Assembly (NCBI RefSeq): GCF_019042275.1
Contig: NZ_JAHQCW010000043.1
Span: forward strand, 1 to 48,195
Reading direction: 5' to 3'
From: Diplocloster agilis
GTDB taxonomy: Bacteria > Bacillota > Clostridia > Lachnospirales > Lachnospiraceae
DNA: 48,195 nt
Part shown: piece by piece, positions 15,561 through 23,566 of the stretch
How the letters are laid out: every line of letters starts with the position of its first letter
Position numbering within the stretch: the stretch's first letter is position 1
The notes under the pieces: model-generated
What the model was told of the DNA's origin: nothing
The model's database searches: none
Seen by the model: only the letters and a program-made list of their open reading frames with translations
Made by a program: the position numbers and the translations under genes

Positions 15561-17927
15561 TTCATCGTCTCCTTTTTGCGTTTTATTTTCATTTTCCATA
15601 TTGAGTGGACAGGTGTCGGGCGCGGCTTGCAGGTTGTCTTGTAAAACGGGCTCGGGCCGTGTAAAGCTGGGTTTGAAGAAGCGCAGCCGCAGGGCGTTGG
15701 TTACTACACAGAAGGAGCTTAAGCTCATGGCGGCGGCTCCGAACATGGGGTTGAGCTTTAGGCCGAAAGGCAGGTAAAACAAGCCGGCGGCTAGGGGGAT
15801 TCCAATAGTGTTGTACAGGAATGCCCAGAACAGATTCATTTTAATGTTGCGGATGACGGATCGGGATAGCTGAACCGCGGCGGCTGCGTCCAACAGGTCG
15901 CTTTTCATCAGGACTACGTCCGCGGATTCTATGGCCACATCGGTTCCGGCCCCAATGGCTACTCCGACGTCGGCCCGGGCCAGCGCCGGGGCATCGTTGA
16001 TTCCATCGCCGATCATAGCGACTTTCTGGCCCTTTTCCTGCAGGGCGCGCACTTCGCGCTCCTTATCCTGGGGCATGACTTCGGCCACGACCCGGTCGAT
16101 TCCCAGCTGGCGGCGGATGGCCTCGGCGGTTCTGCGATTGTCTCCGGTCAGCATTACCACATCGATGCCCATCTTCTTGAACTCTTCAATGGCCTGCCGG
16201 CTGGTGGGCTTCACCGTGTCCGCCACGGCTATAATTCCCAGCGGCTTTTGATTTTGCGCAAAATACAAAGGGGTTTTTCCGTCTTCGGAGAAACGCTCGC
16301 CGTCTTTTTTGAGGGATGAAAAATCGATTCCGTTCTGCTCCATGAGTTTCAGGTTGCCGGCCAGGCAGGAGGTGTGGCCGATCTCTCCTTTGATACCAAG
16401 CCCCGAGAGGGCCTGGAATTTTTCCACAGGCAGAAGTTCAAAGCCTTGTTCCGCGGCGTAGCCCACGACTGCCTCGGACAGAGGATGCTCACTGGGAGCT
16501 TCCAGGGATGCGGCCAGCAGGGCCAGGCGGTCCTTGCCGGCGCCGGGAGCCGCAAGCAGGTCCGTAACCTTAGGTTTTCCTTCTGTTATGGTACCTGTCT
16601 TGTCCAGTACAACAGTTTTGACCAGATGGGCAGTTTCCAGGGCTTCCGCGGACTTGAACAGGATGCCGTTCTCCGCCCCTTTCCCGGTTCCCACCATGAT
16701 CGCCACCGGCGTCGCCAGTCCCAGCGCGCAGGGGCAGGAGATAACCAGCACTCCGATTCCCACGGATAAGGCGAACTCGATGCTCTGTCCGGAAAGAAGC
16801 CAGATTCCGGCGGCCAGAACTGCTATTAGGATGACGACGGGTACGAATACACCGCTGATCTTATCCGCCAGTTTGGCGATCGGCGCTTTGGAACCGGCGG
16901 CTTCTTCAACCAGCTGTATGATCTGCGCCAAAGTGGTATCGTCCCCCACCTTTCTGGCTTCAAATTCAAAATAACCGGATTTATTGATTGTGGCGGCGAT
17001 GACGGAGTCGCCTTCCTTTTTTTCAACCGGAATACTCTCTCCTGTCAGGGCGGACTGATCCACCGAAGAAGCGCCCTTTGTGATTACGCCGTCTACCGGT
17101 ATGCTGCCTCCTGGCCGTACCGCCACAATATCGCCGATTTTGACATCCGAGGTAAGAATCTCCTCCTCCTGGCCGTCTCGGATGACGGTGGCCGTTTTCG
17201 GCGCCAAATTAATCAGTTTTTCGATCGCGGCGCTGGTCTTGCCTTTGGAACGGGTTTCCAGATATTTTCCGAGAGTGATCAGCGTCAGGATCGTTCCGGC
17301 AGATTCAAAATACAGATCCATATGATAACGCCCGACCAGCTCAAAGTCCTGATAGGCAAGGCCCCAGCCCATCTGATAGATGGCCACGATCCCGTAAATC
17401 ACCGCAGCGGTGGAACCGATCGCAATGAGGGAATCCATATTTGGCGCTCCGTGGAACAGGGTCTTAAAACCAACCCGGTAATATTTTCGGTTCACATACA
17501 TAATCGGCAGGGTCAGCAGGAACTGGGTCATGGCGTAGGCGATCCCATTTTCCAGGCCGGCTAAAAAGCCCGGAAGCGGAAGCCCGATCATATGCCCCAT
17601 GGACAGATAGAAAAGGGGCAGGAAGAAGATAATAGACAGGATCAGCCGATGCTTCATATTCTTTAATTCTTCCTGGGCGGGATTCACAGGTTCGGCCTGA
17701 ACCTTTCCCGTGTCTTTCGCGTGAAGGACAGCCCCATATCCGGCATCCTCCACGGCCTGAATGATGCTCTGAGGCGTGACCGAAGCATCGTCATATTCTA
17801 CCGTCATATTGTTTTGCAGCAGGTTAACCGTGGCCTGCTTTACGCCGGGGACCTTGGCGGCCGCCTTCTCCACGTGGGCCTGGCAGGCCGAACAGGTCAT
17901 CCCGGTGACATCAAATTTTTGTTTCAT
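15351..17927 (-). CDS. copA: Copper-exporting P1B-1 ATPase CopA with N- and C-terminal HMA domains
   Basis: An 858-residue Cu(I) export pump. The N-terminal HMA domain has GMTCSAC (9-15). Next come TGES (295-298), the CPC at 398-400 in [16 protein letters not shown] with phospho-Asp442, and GDGINDAP. The final helices have YNTIGIP and MSLSS, the Cu(I) P1B-1 signature. A second HMA domain with GMMCAHC (798-804) is fused at the C terminus, an uncommon placement. The start at 17927 (MKQKF) has GGAG 8 bases upstream; two upstream ATGs lack a good site. The csoR gene overlaps its stop. A strong internal ribosome site lies just before the C-terminal domain (see separate entry). Confidence 0.93.
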   Translation of the reverse strand: MKQKFDVTGMTCSACQAHVEKAAAKVPGVKQATVNLLQNNMTVEYDDASVTPQSIIQAVEDAGYGAVLHAKDTGKVQAEPVNPAQEELKNMKHRLILSIIFFLPLFYLSMGHMIGLPLPGFLAGLENGIAYAMTQFLLTLPIMYVNRKYYRVGFKTLFHGAPNMDSLIAIGSTAAVIYGIVAIYQMGWGLAYQDFELVGRYHMDLYFESAGTILTLITLGKYLETRSKGKTSAAIEKLINLAPKTATVIRDGQEEEILTSDVKIGDIVAVRPGGSIPVDGVITKGASSVDQSALTGESIPVEKKEGDSVIAATINKSGYFEFEARKVGDDTTLAQIIQLVEEAAGSKAPIAKLADKISGVFVPVVILIAVLAAGIWLLSGQSIEFALSVGIGVLVISCPCALGLATPVAIMVGTGKGAENGILFKSAEALETAHLVKTVVLDKTGTITEGKPKVTDLLAAPGAGKDRLALLAASLEAPSEHPLSEAVVGYAAEQGFELLPVEKFQALSGLGIKGEIGHTSCLAGNLKLMEQNGIDFSSLKKDGERFSEDGKTPLYFAQNQKPLGIIAVADTVKPTSRQAIEEFKKMGIDVVMLTGDNRRTAEAIRRQLGIDRVVAEVMPQDKEREVRALQEKGQKVAMIGDGINDAPALARADVGVAIGAGTDVAIESADVVLMKSDLLDAAAAVQLSRSVIRNIKMNLFWAFLYNTIGIPLAAGLFYLPFGLKLNPMFGAAAMSLSSFCVVTNALRLRFFKPSFTRPEPVLQDNLQAAPDTCPLNMENENKTQKGDDEMKKVLTVNGMMCAHCKANVEKALNALEGVASAEVNLEEKTATVELTSELSNETLSQAVTDAGYEVVSVL

Positions 17928-18004
17928 AGCAGTCTCCATTCCGCCGCCGTTGGCCGGCGGCACAAATAGTGATGAAAGATATGCGCGTTCTATTTTATTT
18001 ATAT

Positions 18005-18066
18005 ACACCCCACCGGGGGTGTGGTAATTACGATATAAGCATAAACTTATTTTCTTCTATTGTCAA
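18005..18066 (-). promoter_or_regulatory. copA promoter with CsoR operator
   Basis: On the minus strand, TTGACA (18066-18061), 17 bp and TATGCT (18043-18038) form the promoter. Downstream, ACACCCC-accg-GGGGTGT (18005-18022) is the G/C-tract palindrome expected for CsoR, placed over the early transcribed region. Bases 18067-18286 between here and tRNA-Val show no gene I can support. Confidence 0.72.
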
Positions 18067-18286
18067 GATTAGTGAAAAAAATTTTATTGGCGAAGTGTGT
18101 TATGGGCTTTACATATAGAATCAGTTTTGGCTGTATTACAAGAAATTATGTAAAATTTGGAATACATAAATGGGAAGAGGAACAGGGATGATTTACCTTT
18201 TGAATTATATGAATGAAACGGTGACTTTTTTATAATTTTATGCTTGTATCTTCAGAAAAACGTGATACAATAGTAACATGAACTTT

Positions 18287-18359
18287 GGAGATATAGCTCA
18301 GCCGGGAGAGCGTTCGCCTCACACGCGAGAGGTCACGGGTTCGAGCCCCGTTGTCTCCA
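18287..18359 (+). tRNA. tRNA-Val (CAC)
   Basis: Full cloverleaf of 73 bases. The acceptor GGAGATA/TGTCTCC pairs with one wobble, the D arm is GCTC/GAGC, the anticodon stem is TTCGC/GCGAG with loop CTCACAC (anticodon CAC) and the T arm is ACGGG-TTCGAGC-CCCGT. CCA is not encoded. A promoter-like TTGTAT, 16 bp, TACAAT (18244-18271) lies upstream. Confidence 0.93.
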
Positions 18360-18362
18360 TTG

Positions 18363-18441
18363 GAAAGCCCTAGTGTCCGCTAGGGTTCTTTTTTTATTCC
18401 ATAGGAAAAGTGCTCCTACGGAATAAAAAAGCCCTCCGATT
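18363..18441 (+). terminator. Terminator of tRNA-Val and dispersed hairpin repeat copy 2
   Basis: AACCCTAGC-type hairpin (CCCTAG-tgtccg-CTAGGG) followed by a T-rich run ends the tRNA. It merges into the second copy of the dispersed repeat: TTTTTATTCC (18391-18400) with GGAATAAAAA (18420-18429) and GCCCTCCG. The converging kinase gene ends directly after it, so it also serves the minus strand. Confidence 0.75.
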
Positions 18442-19185
18442 TTATGTAAGCCTTTTTGCGCTGTTATCCGCCGGATCCCAGAGCAATTCCAGATCCGCCT
18501 TCCGGTGTCCGGCCAGAGCGAGCTTTACATTCGGTTCATCGCTGTCCCGATAAAAGTCCGCGGCTTCCTGTGGAGTCAGGCCGCCGGAAATTTTCCGCTT
18601 TATGAGGCGGTCTCTTAAAAGCTGTTCGTCTGTAGAAAAGAAGATAGAATAATCACAGAACTCATCTGCAATGGAACGCCATGGTTCAAACGGCAGAAGC
18701 AGCCAGTTACCGTCTATCAGAACGATATTTTGTTCCACCTCCAGGCGGTCCGCGATGACGTCGTGAAGCGTGCGGTCGTAATCCGGCCAGCGGCATTTGG
18801 TTTCTTTCAGCATACACAGATACCTTTTGAACTCATCGGTGTCATAGGTCTGGGGGCAGCCTTTTACACTTGCCATGGATACGGTCCGGTTATCCCGAAG
18901 CAGCGTATGGGATAATAAATATTTCTGCGGAAAATGAAAACCATCCATGCAAAGCGCCTGAACAGGTTCCAGGTCCGGAGTATTCAAGGACAGGTATTCC
19001 AGAAAACTGGCGGCCGTGGATTTGCCGGCCGCGGGAGGGCCTGCCAGAAATACTGCAATACGCCTCTTCCTAGTATGATAAAGCTGACTGAGAGTCTTAA
19101 GCAGCGGAAGCCAGATGAGACGGATGTCCGAATCGGGAAAAGCAGCCGTTACCGGAAAACCGTTGATTTTAAGTGTGATATCCAT
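18442..19185 (-). CDS. P-loop nucleoside/nucleotide kinase-like protein
   Basis: A 247-residue cytoplasmic kinase of the uridine kinase/pantothenate kinase fold. Walker A is GPPAAGKST (about residues 49-57). MDGFHFPQKYLL is the substrate-binding DGFH region, and LIDGNWLLL / RDRLIKRKISGGLT are the later family motifs including the lid. The YggC/Yfh7-like subgroup has this length and has been linked to phosphorylation of sugars or nucleosides; the true substrate is unknown. It stands alone between tRNA-Val and the MerR gene. The ATG at 19185 follows GAGGGGGATTTCT. Confidence 0.75.
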   Translation of the reverse strand: MDITLKINGFPVTAAFPDSDIRLIWLPLLKTLSQLYHTRKRRIAVFLAGPPAAGKSTAASFLEYLSLNTPDLEPVQALCMDGFHFPQKYLLSHTLLRDNRTVSMASVKGCPQTYDTDEFKRYLCMLKETKCRWPDYDRTLHDVIADRLEVEQNIVLIDGNWLLLPFEPWRSIADEFCDYSIFFSTDEQLLRDRLIKRKISGGLTPQEAADFYRDSDEPNVKLALAGHRKADLELLWDPADNSAKRLT

Positions 19186-19327
19186 AGAAATCCCCCTCCA
19201 GCCGCGGTATGCGGCAATCTAAATTTCGGTATAGATAGTCGGAATGTGTTAGTTTTTTCAGTTTAATACGTCCTGTAGATAAAGTCAATTTGATTATTGA
19301 AGATATCAAAAGATATCAAATAATCTC

Positions 19328-19358
19328 TTGACCTTGCCACAATGCAAAGGTGTAAGAT
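19328..19358 (+). promoter_or_regulatory. MerR-type promoter with 19-bp spacer
   Basis: TTGACC (19328-19333), a 19-bp spacer and TAAGAT (19353-19358). An imperfect palindrome CCTTGC-CACAAT-GCAAAGG (19332-19350) sits between the boxes. The over-long spacer with a central palindrome is the hallmark of MerR-activated promoters, so the downstream gene is likely autoactivated. Nearby is a tandem AGATATCAAA (19300-19320). Confidence 0.85.
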
Positions 19359-19403
19359 GATATCAGAACCGGTTCAAAATGATTTAAAAGGAGACTGAAA
19401 ACT

Positions 19404-20201
19404 ATGTTTACCATCGGTGAATTTTCCAAGTTAAGCCGGGTATCTGCCAGAATGCTGCGGCACTATGACCGCATCGGGCTGCTAAACCCCGCCAATGTGG
19501 GCGAAGAGAACGGGTACCGTTATTACGAGGCTTCACAGCTGAATACCTTGAAGCAGATTGAGACCTGGAAAGGCTATGGTTTTACCCTGGCGCAGATCAG
19601 CGATCTGTGCAGGCTGGTGCCGGAAGAACAGCTGCGGTGGCTTCAGGTACAGAGAAGCAGACTGGACGATCAGATACGGGATTTACAAAGGAACCTTCGC
19701 CGTATGGAAAACGAAATACGGTTCATGGAGGGAACACAAATGCAGAGAGAATATGATGTCATCGTTATGGAAAATCCGGCACAGAAGGTGTTCGGTCTTA
19801 GAAGAAATATTTCAATGAATGGACAGGAAATTCACGGGCTTATTCAGGATATGAAAAAAGAAGCGGAAAAAAGAGGACTCAAGCAAGCGGGCCCGCTGCA
19901 GATGGTCTATTTGGATGAAGAATTCAGCCATGAGAACACTGCGGTGGAGATCCAGATGCAGGTAAATGAGGAGCATCCGGATGTGAAAAACATACCGGGC
20001 TGTACCTGCGCGGCAGCGATTCATACCGGACCGCTGGAAGAGGTACAGGATGCTTACGGCGCCATTTGCCGCTGGCTTCAGGAACATCCGGAATATCATA
20101 TGGCGGGTCCCACCATTGAGAGATATCTGAAGGATGAACGAATGGCACGGACGCCGGAGGAGCTGGAAACAGGAATTTTATTTCCGGTGGTGAAAATCTA
20201 A
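19404..20201 (+). CDS. MerR family regulator with GyrI-like effector domain
   Basis: A 265-residue regulator. The N-terminal MerR winged helix (MFTIGEFSKLSRVSARMLRHYDRIGLL, residues 1-27) is followed by a coiled-coil dimerisation helix (about 80-115) and a GyrI-like/BmrR-type ligand-binding domain (about 118-265). This layout is that of BtrR/BmrR-type multidrug sensors that activate efflux genes on drug binding. AAAAGGAGACTGAAAACT precedes the ATG. It sits alone with its own 19-bp-spacer promoter; the next gene is on the opposite strand, so its target apart from itself is not evident. Confidence 0.9.
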   Translation: MFTIGEFSKLSRVSARMLRHYDRIGLLNPANVGEENGYRYYEASQLNTLKQIETWKGYGFTLAQISDLCRLVPEEQLRWLQVQRSRLDDQIRDLQRNLRRMENEIRFMEGTQMQREYDVIVMENPAQKVFGLRRNISMNGQEIHGLIQDMKKEAEKRGLKQAGPLQMVYLDEEFSHENTAVEIQMQVNEEHPDVKNIPGCTCAAAIHTGPLEEVQDAYGAICRWLQEHPEYHMAGPTIERYLKDERMARTPEELETGILFPVVKI

Positions 20202-20251
20202 GCAGAGAGATAAGAGCCGGTGCAGTCGGCAATACATCTTTCATAGGTGAA

Positions 20252-20779
20252 CTAATATAACCAAAGAGTAGGCAGGTAAAAAAGATAAGGAGCGGTAAAT
20301 ATAGCTAACACAAGAGCTAATTTCCGCTTCAAAGCCTGCTTAAGCGGCAGCTTGCGAAAACTGATTTTCACATTGAACAAGTAAATCAAAAATACCGACA
20401 CGGCCACGCAAATAGTGGTCCATAGAAAAGAGTAAATATTCGAAAACGGATTTGAAGTTACGGTATTTGTCAGATGCTGATGCCACCATTGTCCCATTGG
20501 ACTTTCAGATGCAAGCAGTGAGTCCGTGAGGATAACGGTCAGCATCATAACAGCGCCGGCAATATCGGCGAGAAATCCGAAGATCCAAATTTTAACGACA
20601 CTTCTTTTATATATCTGTTTCCATTCCCCAACCTTCAGGAATTTAAGCGCCAGCAGTACTACCACGGAATCAATGATAAAATTGGCAGGCAATATAAACA
20701 GCCAGGTCAATGGGAAAAGCCACAGCATCCATATAGGAAAGATTATATTATACAAAGAAATCCGTCCTTGTTTTTTCAT
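20252..20779 (-). CDS. Four-helix integral membrane protein of unknown function
   Basis: A 175-residue protein with a basic start (MKKQGR) and about four strongly hydrophobic segments (residues about 10-45, 57-80, 105-130, 150-172). I do not recognise a family motif. The ATG at 20779 is chosen over 20815 because AAGGGGGACTT stands directly upstream. It converges with the MerR gene with 50 bp between them and has no overlapping partner. Confidence 0.65.
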   Translation of the reverse strand: MKKQGRISLYNIIFPIWMLWLFPLTWLFILPANFIIDSVVVLLALKFLKVGEWKQIYKRSVVKIWIFGFLADIAGAVMMLTVILTDSLLASESPMGQWWHQHLTNTVTSNPFSNIYSFLWTTICVAVSVFLIYLFNVKISFRKLPLKQALKRKLALVLAIFTAPYLFYLPTLWLY

Positions 20780-20996
20780 AAGTCCCCCTTGTATTACAAA
20801 TCGTGACGTCTGCATTCAATTATAACAAAAGAAATGGGAAGACGCATCCTTTTTCTGCCGTTTTCGACGCTTTACCAGATAAATAATTCGAATCCGTTAC
20901 ATAAATTTCAGGAAACCTTTGAAAGAAGGCAGGAAAATTGTGCATAATGATATGGTAACGACAACATAAGGGATATTGACACACAAGGAGGTATTT

Positions 20997-21617
20997 ATGA
21001 CGGAAAAAACTTATGGTTATGCCCGGGTTTCCGCAAAGGATCAGCATGCGGACCGGCAGCTGGAGGCTCTGATCCATTACGGAATTCCCAGGTCGGCAAT
21101 CCTGGTGGACAAACAGAGCGGAAAAGATTTTAACAGGCCCGCATACCAGAGGCTATTAAAAAAGCTTCAGGCCAAGGATGTGCTGGTGGTGAAAAGTATC
21201 GACCGGTTGGGAAGAGACTATCAGGAAATCATCGAGCAGTGGAGGGTTTTGACGAGAGAGAAGCAGGTAGATATTGTTGTTATGGATATGCCCCTTCTGG
21301 ATACCAGACAGGGCAAAGATCTGATCGGAACGCTGATTAGTGATATTGTCCTTCAGCTCCTGTCCTTCGTAGCGCAGAGCGAGCGGGAAAATATTAAGCA
21401 GCGTCAGGCAGAGGGGATTGAAGTAGCCAGAAAAAGAGGAGTACGGTTCGGGAGGCCGCCGAAGGAGCTCACGATGAATTTTGAAATCATTGCAGAACGG
21501 TGGCGGGAAAAAGAACTGACTTCAAAACAGGCGGCGGATCTGCTGGGAATCTGCGAACGGACATTCTACAGAAAGATAAAGATTACAGAAGCGGGGGGAA
21601 TTTGCGATCAGACATAA
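20997..21617 (+). CDS. Serine recombinase (resolvase/invertase family)
   Basis: A 206-residue small serine recombinase of the Hin/Tn3-resolvase size. The catalytic N-terminal domain opens YGYARVSAKDQ with the nucleophile Ser in ARVS, followed by the SGKDFNRPAY and VKSIDRLGRDY motifs with the catalytic arginines. A C-terminal helix-turn-helix (about residues 160-198) ends with 'LTSKQAADLLGICERTFYRKI'. AAGGAGG precedes ATG 20997; an earlier TTG is not needed. The stop codon lies inside a perfect 22-bp palindrome, and a related site lies 147 bp downstream, which may be its recombination or operator sites. Confidence 0.9.
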   Translation: MTEKTYGYARVSAKDQHADRQLEALIHYGIPRSAILVDKQSGKDFNRPAYQRLLKKLQAKDVLVVKSIDRLGRDYQEIIEQWRVLTREKQVDIVVMDMPLLDTRQGKDLIGTLISDIVLQLLSFVAQSERENIKQRQAEGIEVARKRGVRFGRPPKELTMNFEIIAERWREKELTSKQAADLLGICERTFYRKIKITEAGGICDQT

Positions 21618-21637
21618 AGTACACTTTATGTCAGTGT
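21611..21637. repeat. Recombinase-adjacent 22-bp palindrome, site I
   Basis: GACATAAAGT-ac-ACTTTATGTC, a perfect 10-2-10 palindrome overlapping the recombinase stop codon, followed by AGTGT. The last 15 bases, ACTTTATGTCAGTGT (21623-21637), recur exactly at 21770-21784. The AC centre is two bases, the overlap length that serine recombinases cut. Confidence 0.75.
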
Positions 21638-21757
21638 ATATTTTACAGAATGGATGAGTGTTAGTATAGACAATTCTATTGTGAAATGCTAAAATATATG
21701 TAAAATTTCGTTTATAATCTAAACTTCTGATTCAGAAACATATTCAAACGCGTAACT

Positions 21758-21784
21758 GACAAATGGTGTACTTTATGTCAGTGT
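21758..21784. repeat. Recombinase-adjacent 22-bp site II
   Basis: GACAAATGGT-gt-ACTTTATGTC plus AGTGT. It keeps the full right arm and 7 of 10 left-arm bases of site I. Its GT centre equals the site I centre read on the other strand, so it matches inverted site I at 19 of 22 positions; in direct orientation it shares the right arm plus AGTGT. The 125-bp segment between the sites is AT-rich and includes TATAAT at 21713. Confidence 0.7.
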
Positions 21785-21822
21785 GCCGTTCAGCATTCTT
21801 AAAAGAAAGCAGGAGGATACAA

Positions 21823-22125
21823 ATGAAAAAGACCAGGGATGTGCAGCCCGAAGGATCGGGTTCTGCTACTAAGCGCAGCGAGAGTCTGCTGGATCTTATA
21901 GCGAAAGAGGCGCACTGTGACTATCTGTCAGATCTGCATTCCTTATATCTGAAGGGACAATTATCGGCCCCCGTCAGCAGGATTGCGGAGGATCGGTTCG
22001 GTGTACAGCAATGGACGGAAGCGGTAAGCTATATAACCAGACGGACCTTGTCATTTACCAGCGTTCAGGAGGCGCAGCAGTATCTGTTGGTAAAGGATCA
22101 TACAAACGGAGATTTTGGTTTGTAA
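21823..22125 (+). CDS. Small hypothetical protein downstream of the recombinase sites
   Basis: A 100-residue soluble protein (MKKTRDVQPEG...). I do not recognise a named family. The segment 'SLLDLIAKEAHCDYLSDLHSL' and the following helical region look conserved rather than random. The ATG at 21823 is chosen because AGGAGG lies 7 bases upstream; a longer frame beginning at 21763 would start within site II. Its stop lies in the loop of a strong terminator. The gene lies directly after the two recombinase-type sites, so its expression might depend on the orientation or occupancy of the segment between them. Confidence 0.7.
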   Translation: MKKTRDVQPEGSGSATKRSESLLDLIAKEAHCDYLSDLHSLYLKGQLSAPVSRIAEDRFGVQQWTEAVSYITRRTLSFTSVQEAQQYLLVKDHTNGDFGL

Positions 22126-22144
22126 ATCAAAATCTCCGTTTTTC
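22104..22144. terminator. Bidirectional terminator between convergent small genes
   Basis: AAACGGAGATTTTG (22104-22117) pairs perfectly with CAAAATCTCCGTTT, with A and T tails on each side. It contains the stop codon of the plus-strand gene in its loop and ends four bases before the stop of the minus-strand gene. Confidence 0.9.
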
Positions 22145-22147
22145 ATA

Positions 22148-22429
22148 TTAAAAATCAAAGCAATACAGGGTCTTCAGAAATCTCTGTTCCTCATCGGAAG
22201 CGCTTTCGTTCAGCGCTTTATCTATCTTGTCGTATATCAAATCCAAAATATCGGCCTGCCGCCAGGGATCTCCCTTGTGTTCACCAAAATAAAAGGTAAG
22301 CATTTCATAGTCCAGCATCCAATGGTTCCCCATTACCTGCCGGATTTTATTTTCGCGCTGTATCACAAAGTTGATGTAATCCTCTGATATTCCCGGCAGT
22401 GATGGATTCGTATCGTAGCTATTGTTCAA
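22148..22429 (-). CDS. Small hypothetical protein
   Basis: A 93-residue acidic protein with no motif I recognise. It has many aromatic and charged residues (EDYINFVIQREN ... HWMLDYEMLTFYFGEH) and looks like a folded cytoplasmic helical protein. It starts at TTG 22429 after TGTGGAGGTAAAAAA. It diverges from the XRE regulator, with a 36-bp palindrome in the shared promoter region, so it may be that regulator's target. Confidence 0.65.
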   Translation of the reverse strand: MNNSYDTNPSLPGISEDYINFVIQRENKIRQVMGNHWMLDYEMLTFYFGEHKGDPWRQADILDLIYDKIDKALNESASDEEQRFLKTLYCFDF

Positions 22430-22514
22430 TTTTTTACCTCCACATCCTTCCGATCATTTAAAGTAACTACAAGGAACTGATAAACGGAAAAACCGGAATC
22501 CCAACAGTGAACTT

Positions 22515-22550
22515 TAAATATAGACGTAGTTTAAACTACTTCTATATTTA
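22515..22550. promoter_or_regulatory. 36-bp near-perfect palindrome, likely XRE operator
   Basis: Arms TAAATATAGAcGTAGTTT (22515-22532) and AAACTACtTCTATATTTA (22533-22550) form a 36-bp inverted repeat with one mismatched pair, centred on the 14-bp palindrome GTAGTTTAAACTAC. It lies between the divergent 22429 and 22605 genes, 55 bp before the XRE start, as expected for an autoregulatory operator. Confidence 0.78.
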
Positions 22551-22604
22551 ATTATAAAGTAAAAAAATTGAATATACAATATGAAAAAGAAAGGAGCTGA
22601 TTCT

Positions 22605-22997
22605 ATGAGCGCGGAAGATGGTCAGACGGACAGTACTGTGGGTGCAAAAGATGGTCAAATGACCAGTAAAACTGTGGGCGCGAATATCCAGAGAATACGT
22701 TTGGAACGTGGTTTGACCCAGGAGAAACTGGCTGAAGCGATTGGGATTAGCCCTACCTATATGAGCACCATTGAAACAGGTAGACGATATCCAAGTTTGA
22801 AGATATTGGTAGATATCAAGAACTTTTTTGGTGTTTCGATCGGTCAAATTATGGGAGACGAATTAAATTATGGAAGAGAAGAGCTGAAAGATCTGGATTT
22901 TTACGATCGTCGGCTGTTAAGGATAATGAAATTATATAGTATGGCGGAAAAGGAACTAATCTGTGATACTCTTGATTATTTAAAAGACAAAAAATAG
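22605..22997 (+). CDS. XRE family helix-turn-helix regulator
   Basis: A 130-residue regulator. A short polar N-terminal extension with two similar 'DGQ' segments is followed by a Cro/C1-type helix-turn-helix (about residues 22-75; 'RIRLERGLTQEKLAEAIGIS' is its core). A helical C-terminal tail (about 85-130) is typical of clostridial XRE proteins. AAAGGAGCTGATTCT supports ATG 22605; an ATG at 22581 lies within this ribosome site. It probably binds the 36-bp palindrome upstream. No toxin-like partner is present. Confidence 0.85.
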   Translation: MSAEDGQTDSTVGAKDGQMTSKTVGANIQRIRLERGLTQEKLAEAIGISPTYMSTIETGRRYPSLKILVDIKNFFGVSIGQIMGDELNYGREELKDLDFYDRRLLRIMKLYSMAEKELICDTLDYLKDKK

Positions 22998-23000
22998 TAA

Positions 23001-23028
23001 ACTGCGCCGATCACGGGCGCAGTTTTTC
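23001..23028. terminator. Terminator between XRE gene and MGMT gene
   Basis: ACTGCGCC (23001-23008), loop, GGGCGCAGT (23014-23022), then TTTTT. Ends the XRE gene; the converging MGMT gene ends 20 bp further. Confidence 0.85.
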
Positions 23029-23047
23029 GTCTGTCGGAATGTGCTTT

Positions 23048-23395
23048 TTATAAGCTGGGATTTCCGTCCGGCATACCGCCTGGCTCCGGGATATAGCGGT
23101 GCCGGTCGAGCCTTACGCGATCCTGGTCGTCGAAAGTGACGCCCTCCTTTTTCAGCATTTGACGCTGAATCTGGGGGTCCCCAAAGGCAAAGCCGGTGCA
23201 CAGGGAACCATCCTGGAAGATGACCCGGTGACAGGGGAGGCACAGGCTGTCGGGAGCACGGCGCATAGCAAAGCCGACGGCCCGGGCAGCGCGGGGATTT
23301 CCGGCCAGACGGGCGATCTGCCCATAGGTGGCCACCTTACCGTAAGGGATATCCTGTACAATTTGGTAAATACGTTTGGTCAGTTCGGATGACAT
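23048..23395 (-). CDS. Short MGMT family protein (methylated-DNA cysteine methyltransferase C-domain)
   Basis: A 115-residue protein that is only the DNA-binding catalytic domain of O6-alkylguanine-DNA alkyltransferases. The active-site motif PCHRV (54-58) retains Cys55, and the helix-turn-helix with the Arg finger region 'GNPRAARAVGFAM' is present. Size and missing N domain are as in alkyltransferase-like (ATL) proteins, but ATLs have Trp in place of this Cys, so this one could still accept an alkyl group. ATG 23395 follows AGGAGGTGTACCGCT; a longer upstream frame has no such site. The promoter is TTGTAG (23445-23440), 16 bp, TATAAT (23423-23418). Confidence 0.85.
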   Translation of the reverse strand: MSSELTKRIYQIVQDIPYGKVATYGQIARLAGNPRAARAVGFAMRRAPDSLCLPCHRVIFQDGSLCTGFAFGDPQIQRQMLKKEGVTFDDQDRVRLDRHRYIPEPGGMPDGNPSL

Positions 23396-23566
23396 AGCGG
23401 TACACCTCCTGAGACTTATTATACACATTTTAAAAAGATCTACAACCGGATTGTAAGCAGCGGCCGAATCGGTTATGATAACTATATGCGGTCCTTTTAG
23501 CGGGCCCTTGAATAAAAATTGCGGCAAGAACGAGGGAAAGGATGAGGGGAATTGGGAGACATATCA

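Noticed and set aside
21611-21784. CRISPR-like repeat array
   Set aside because: Only two sites with a palindromic core and no regular spacers; no cas genes. No CRISPR array was seen in the window.
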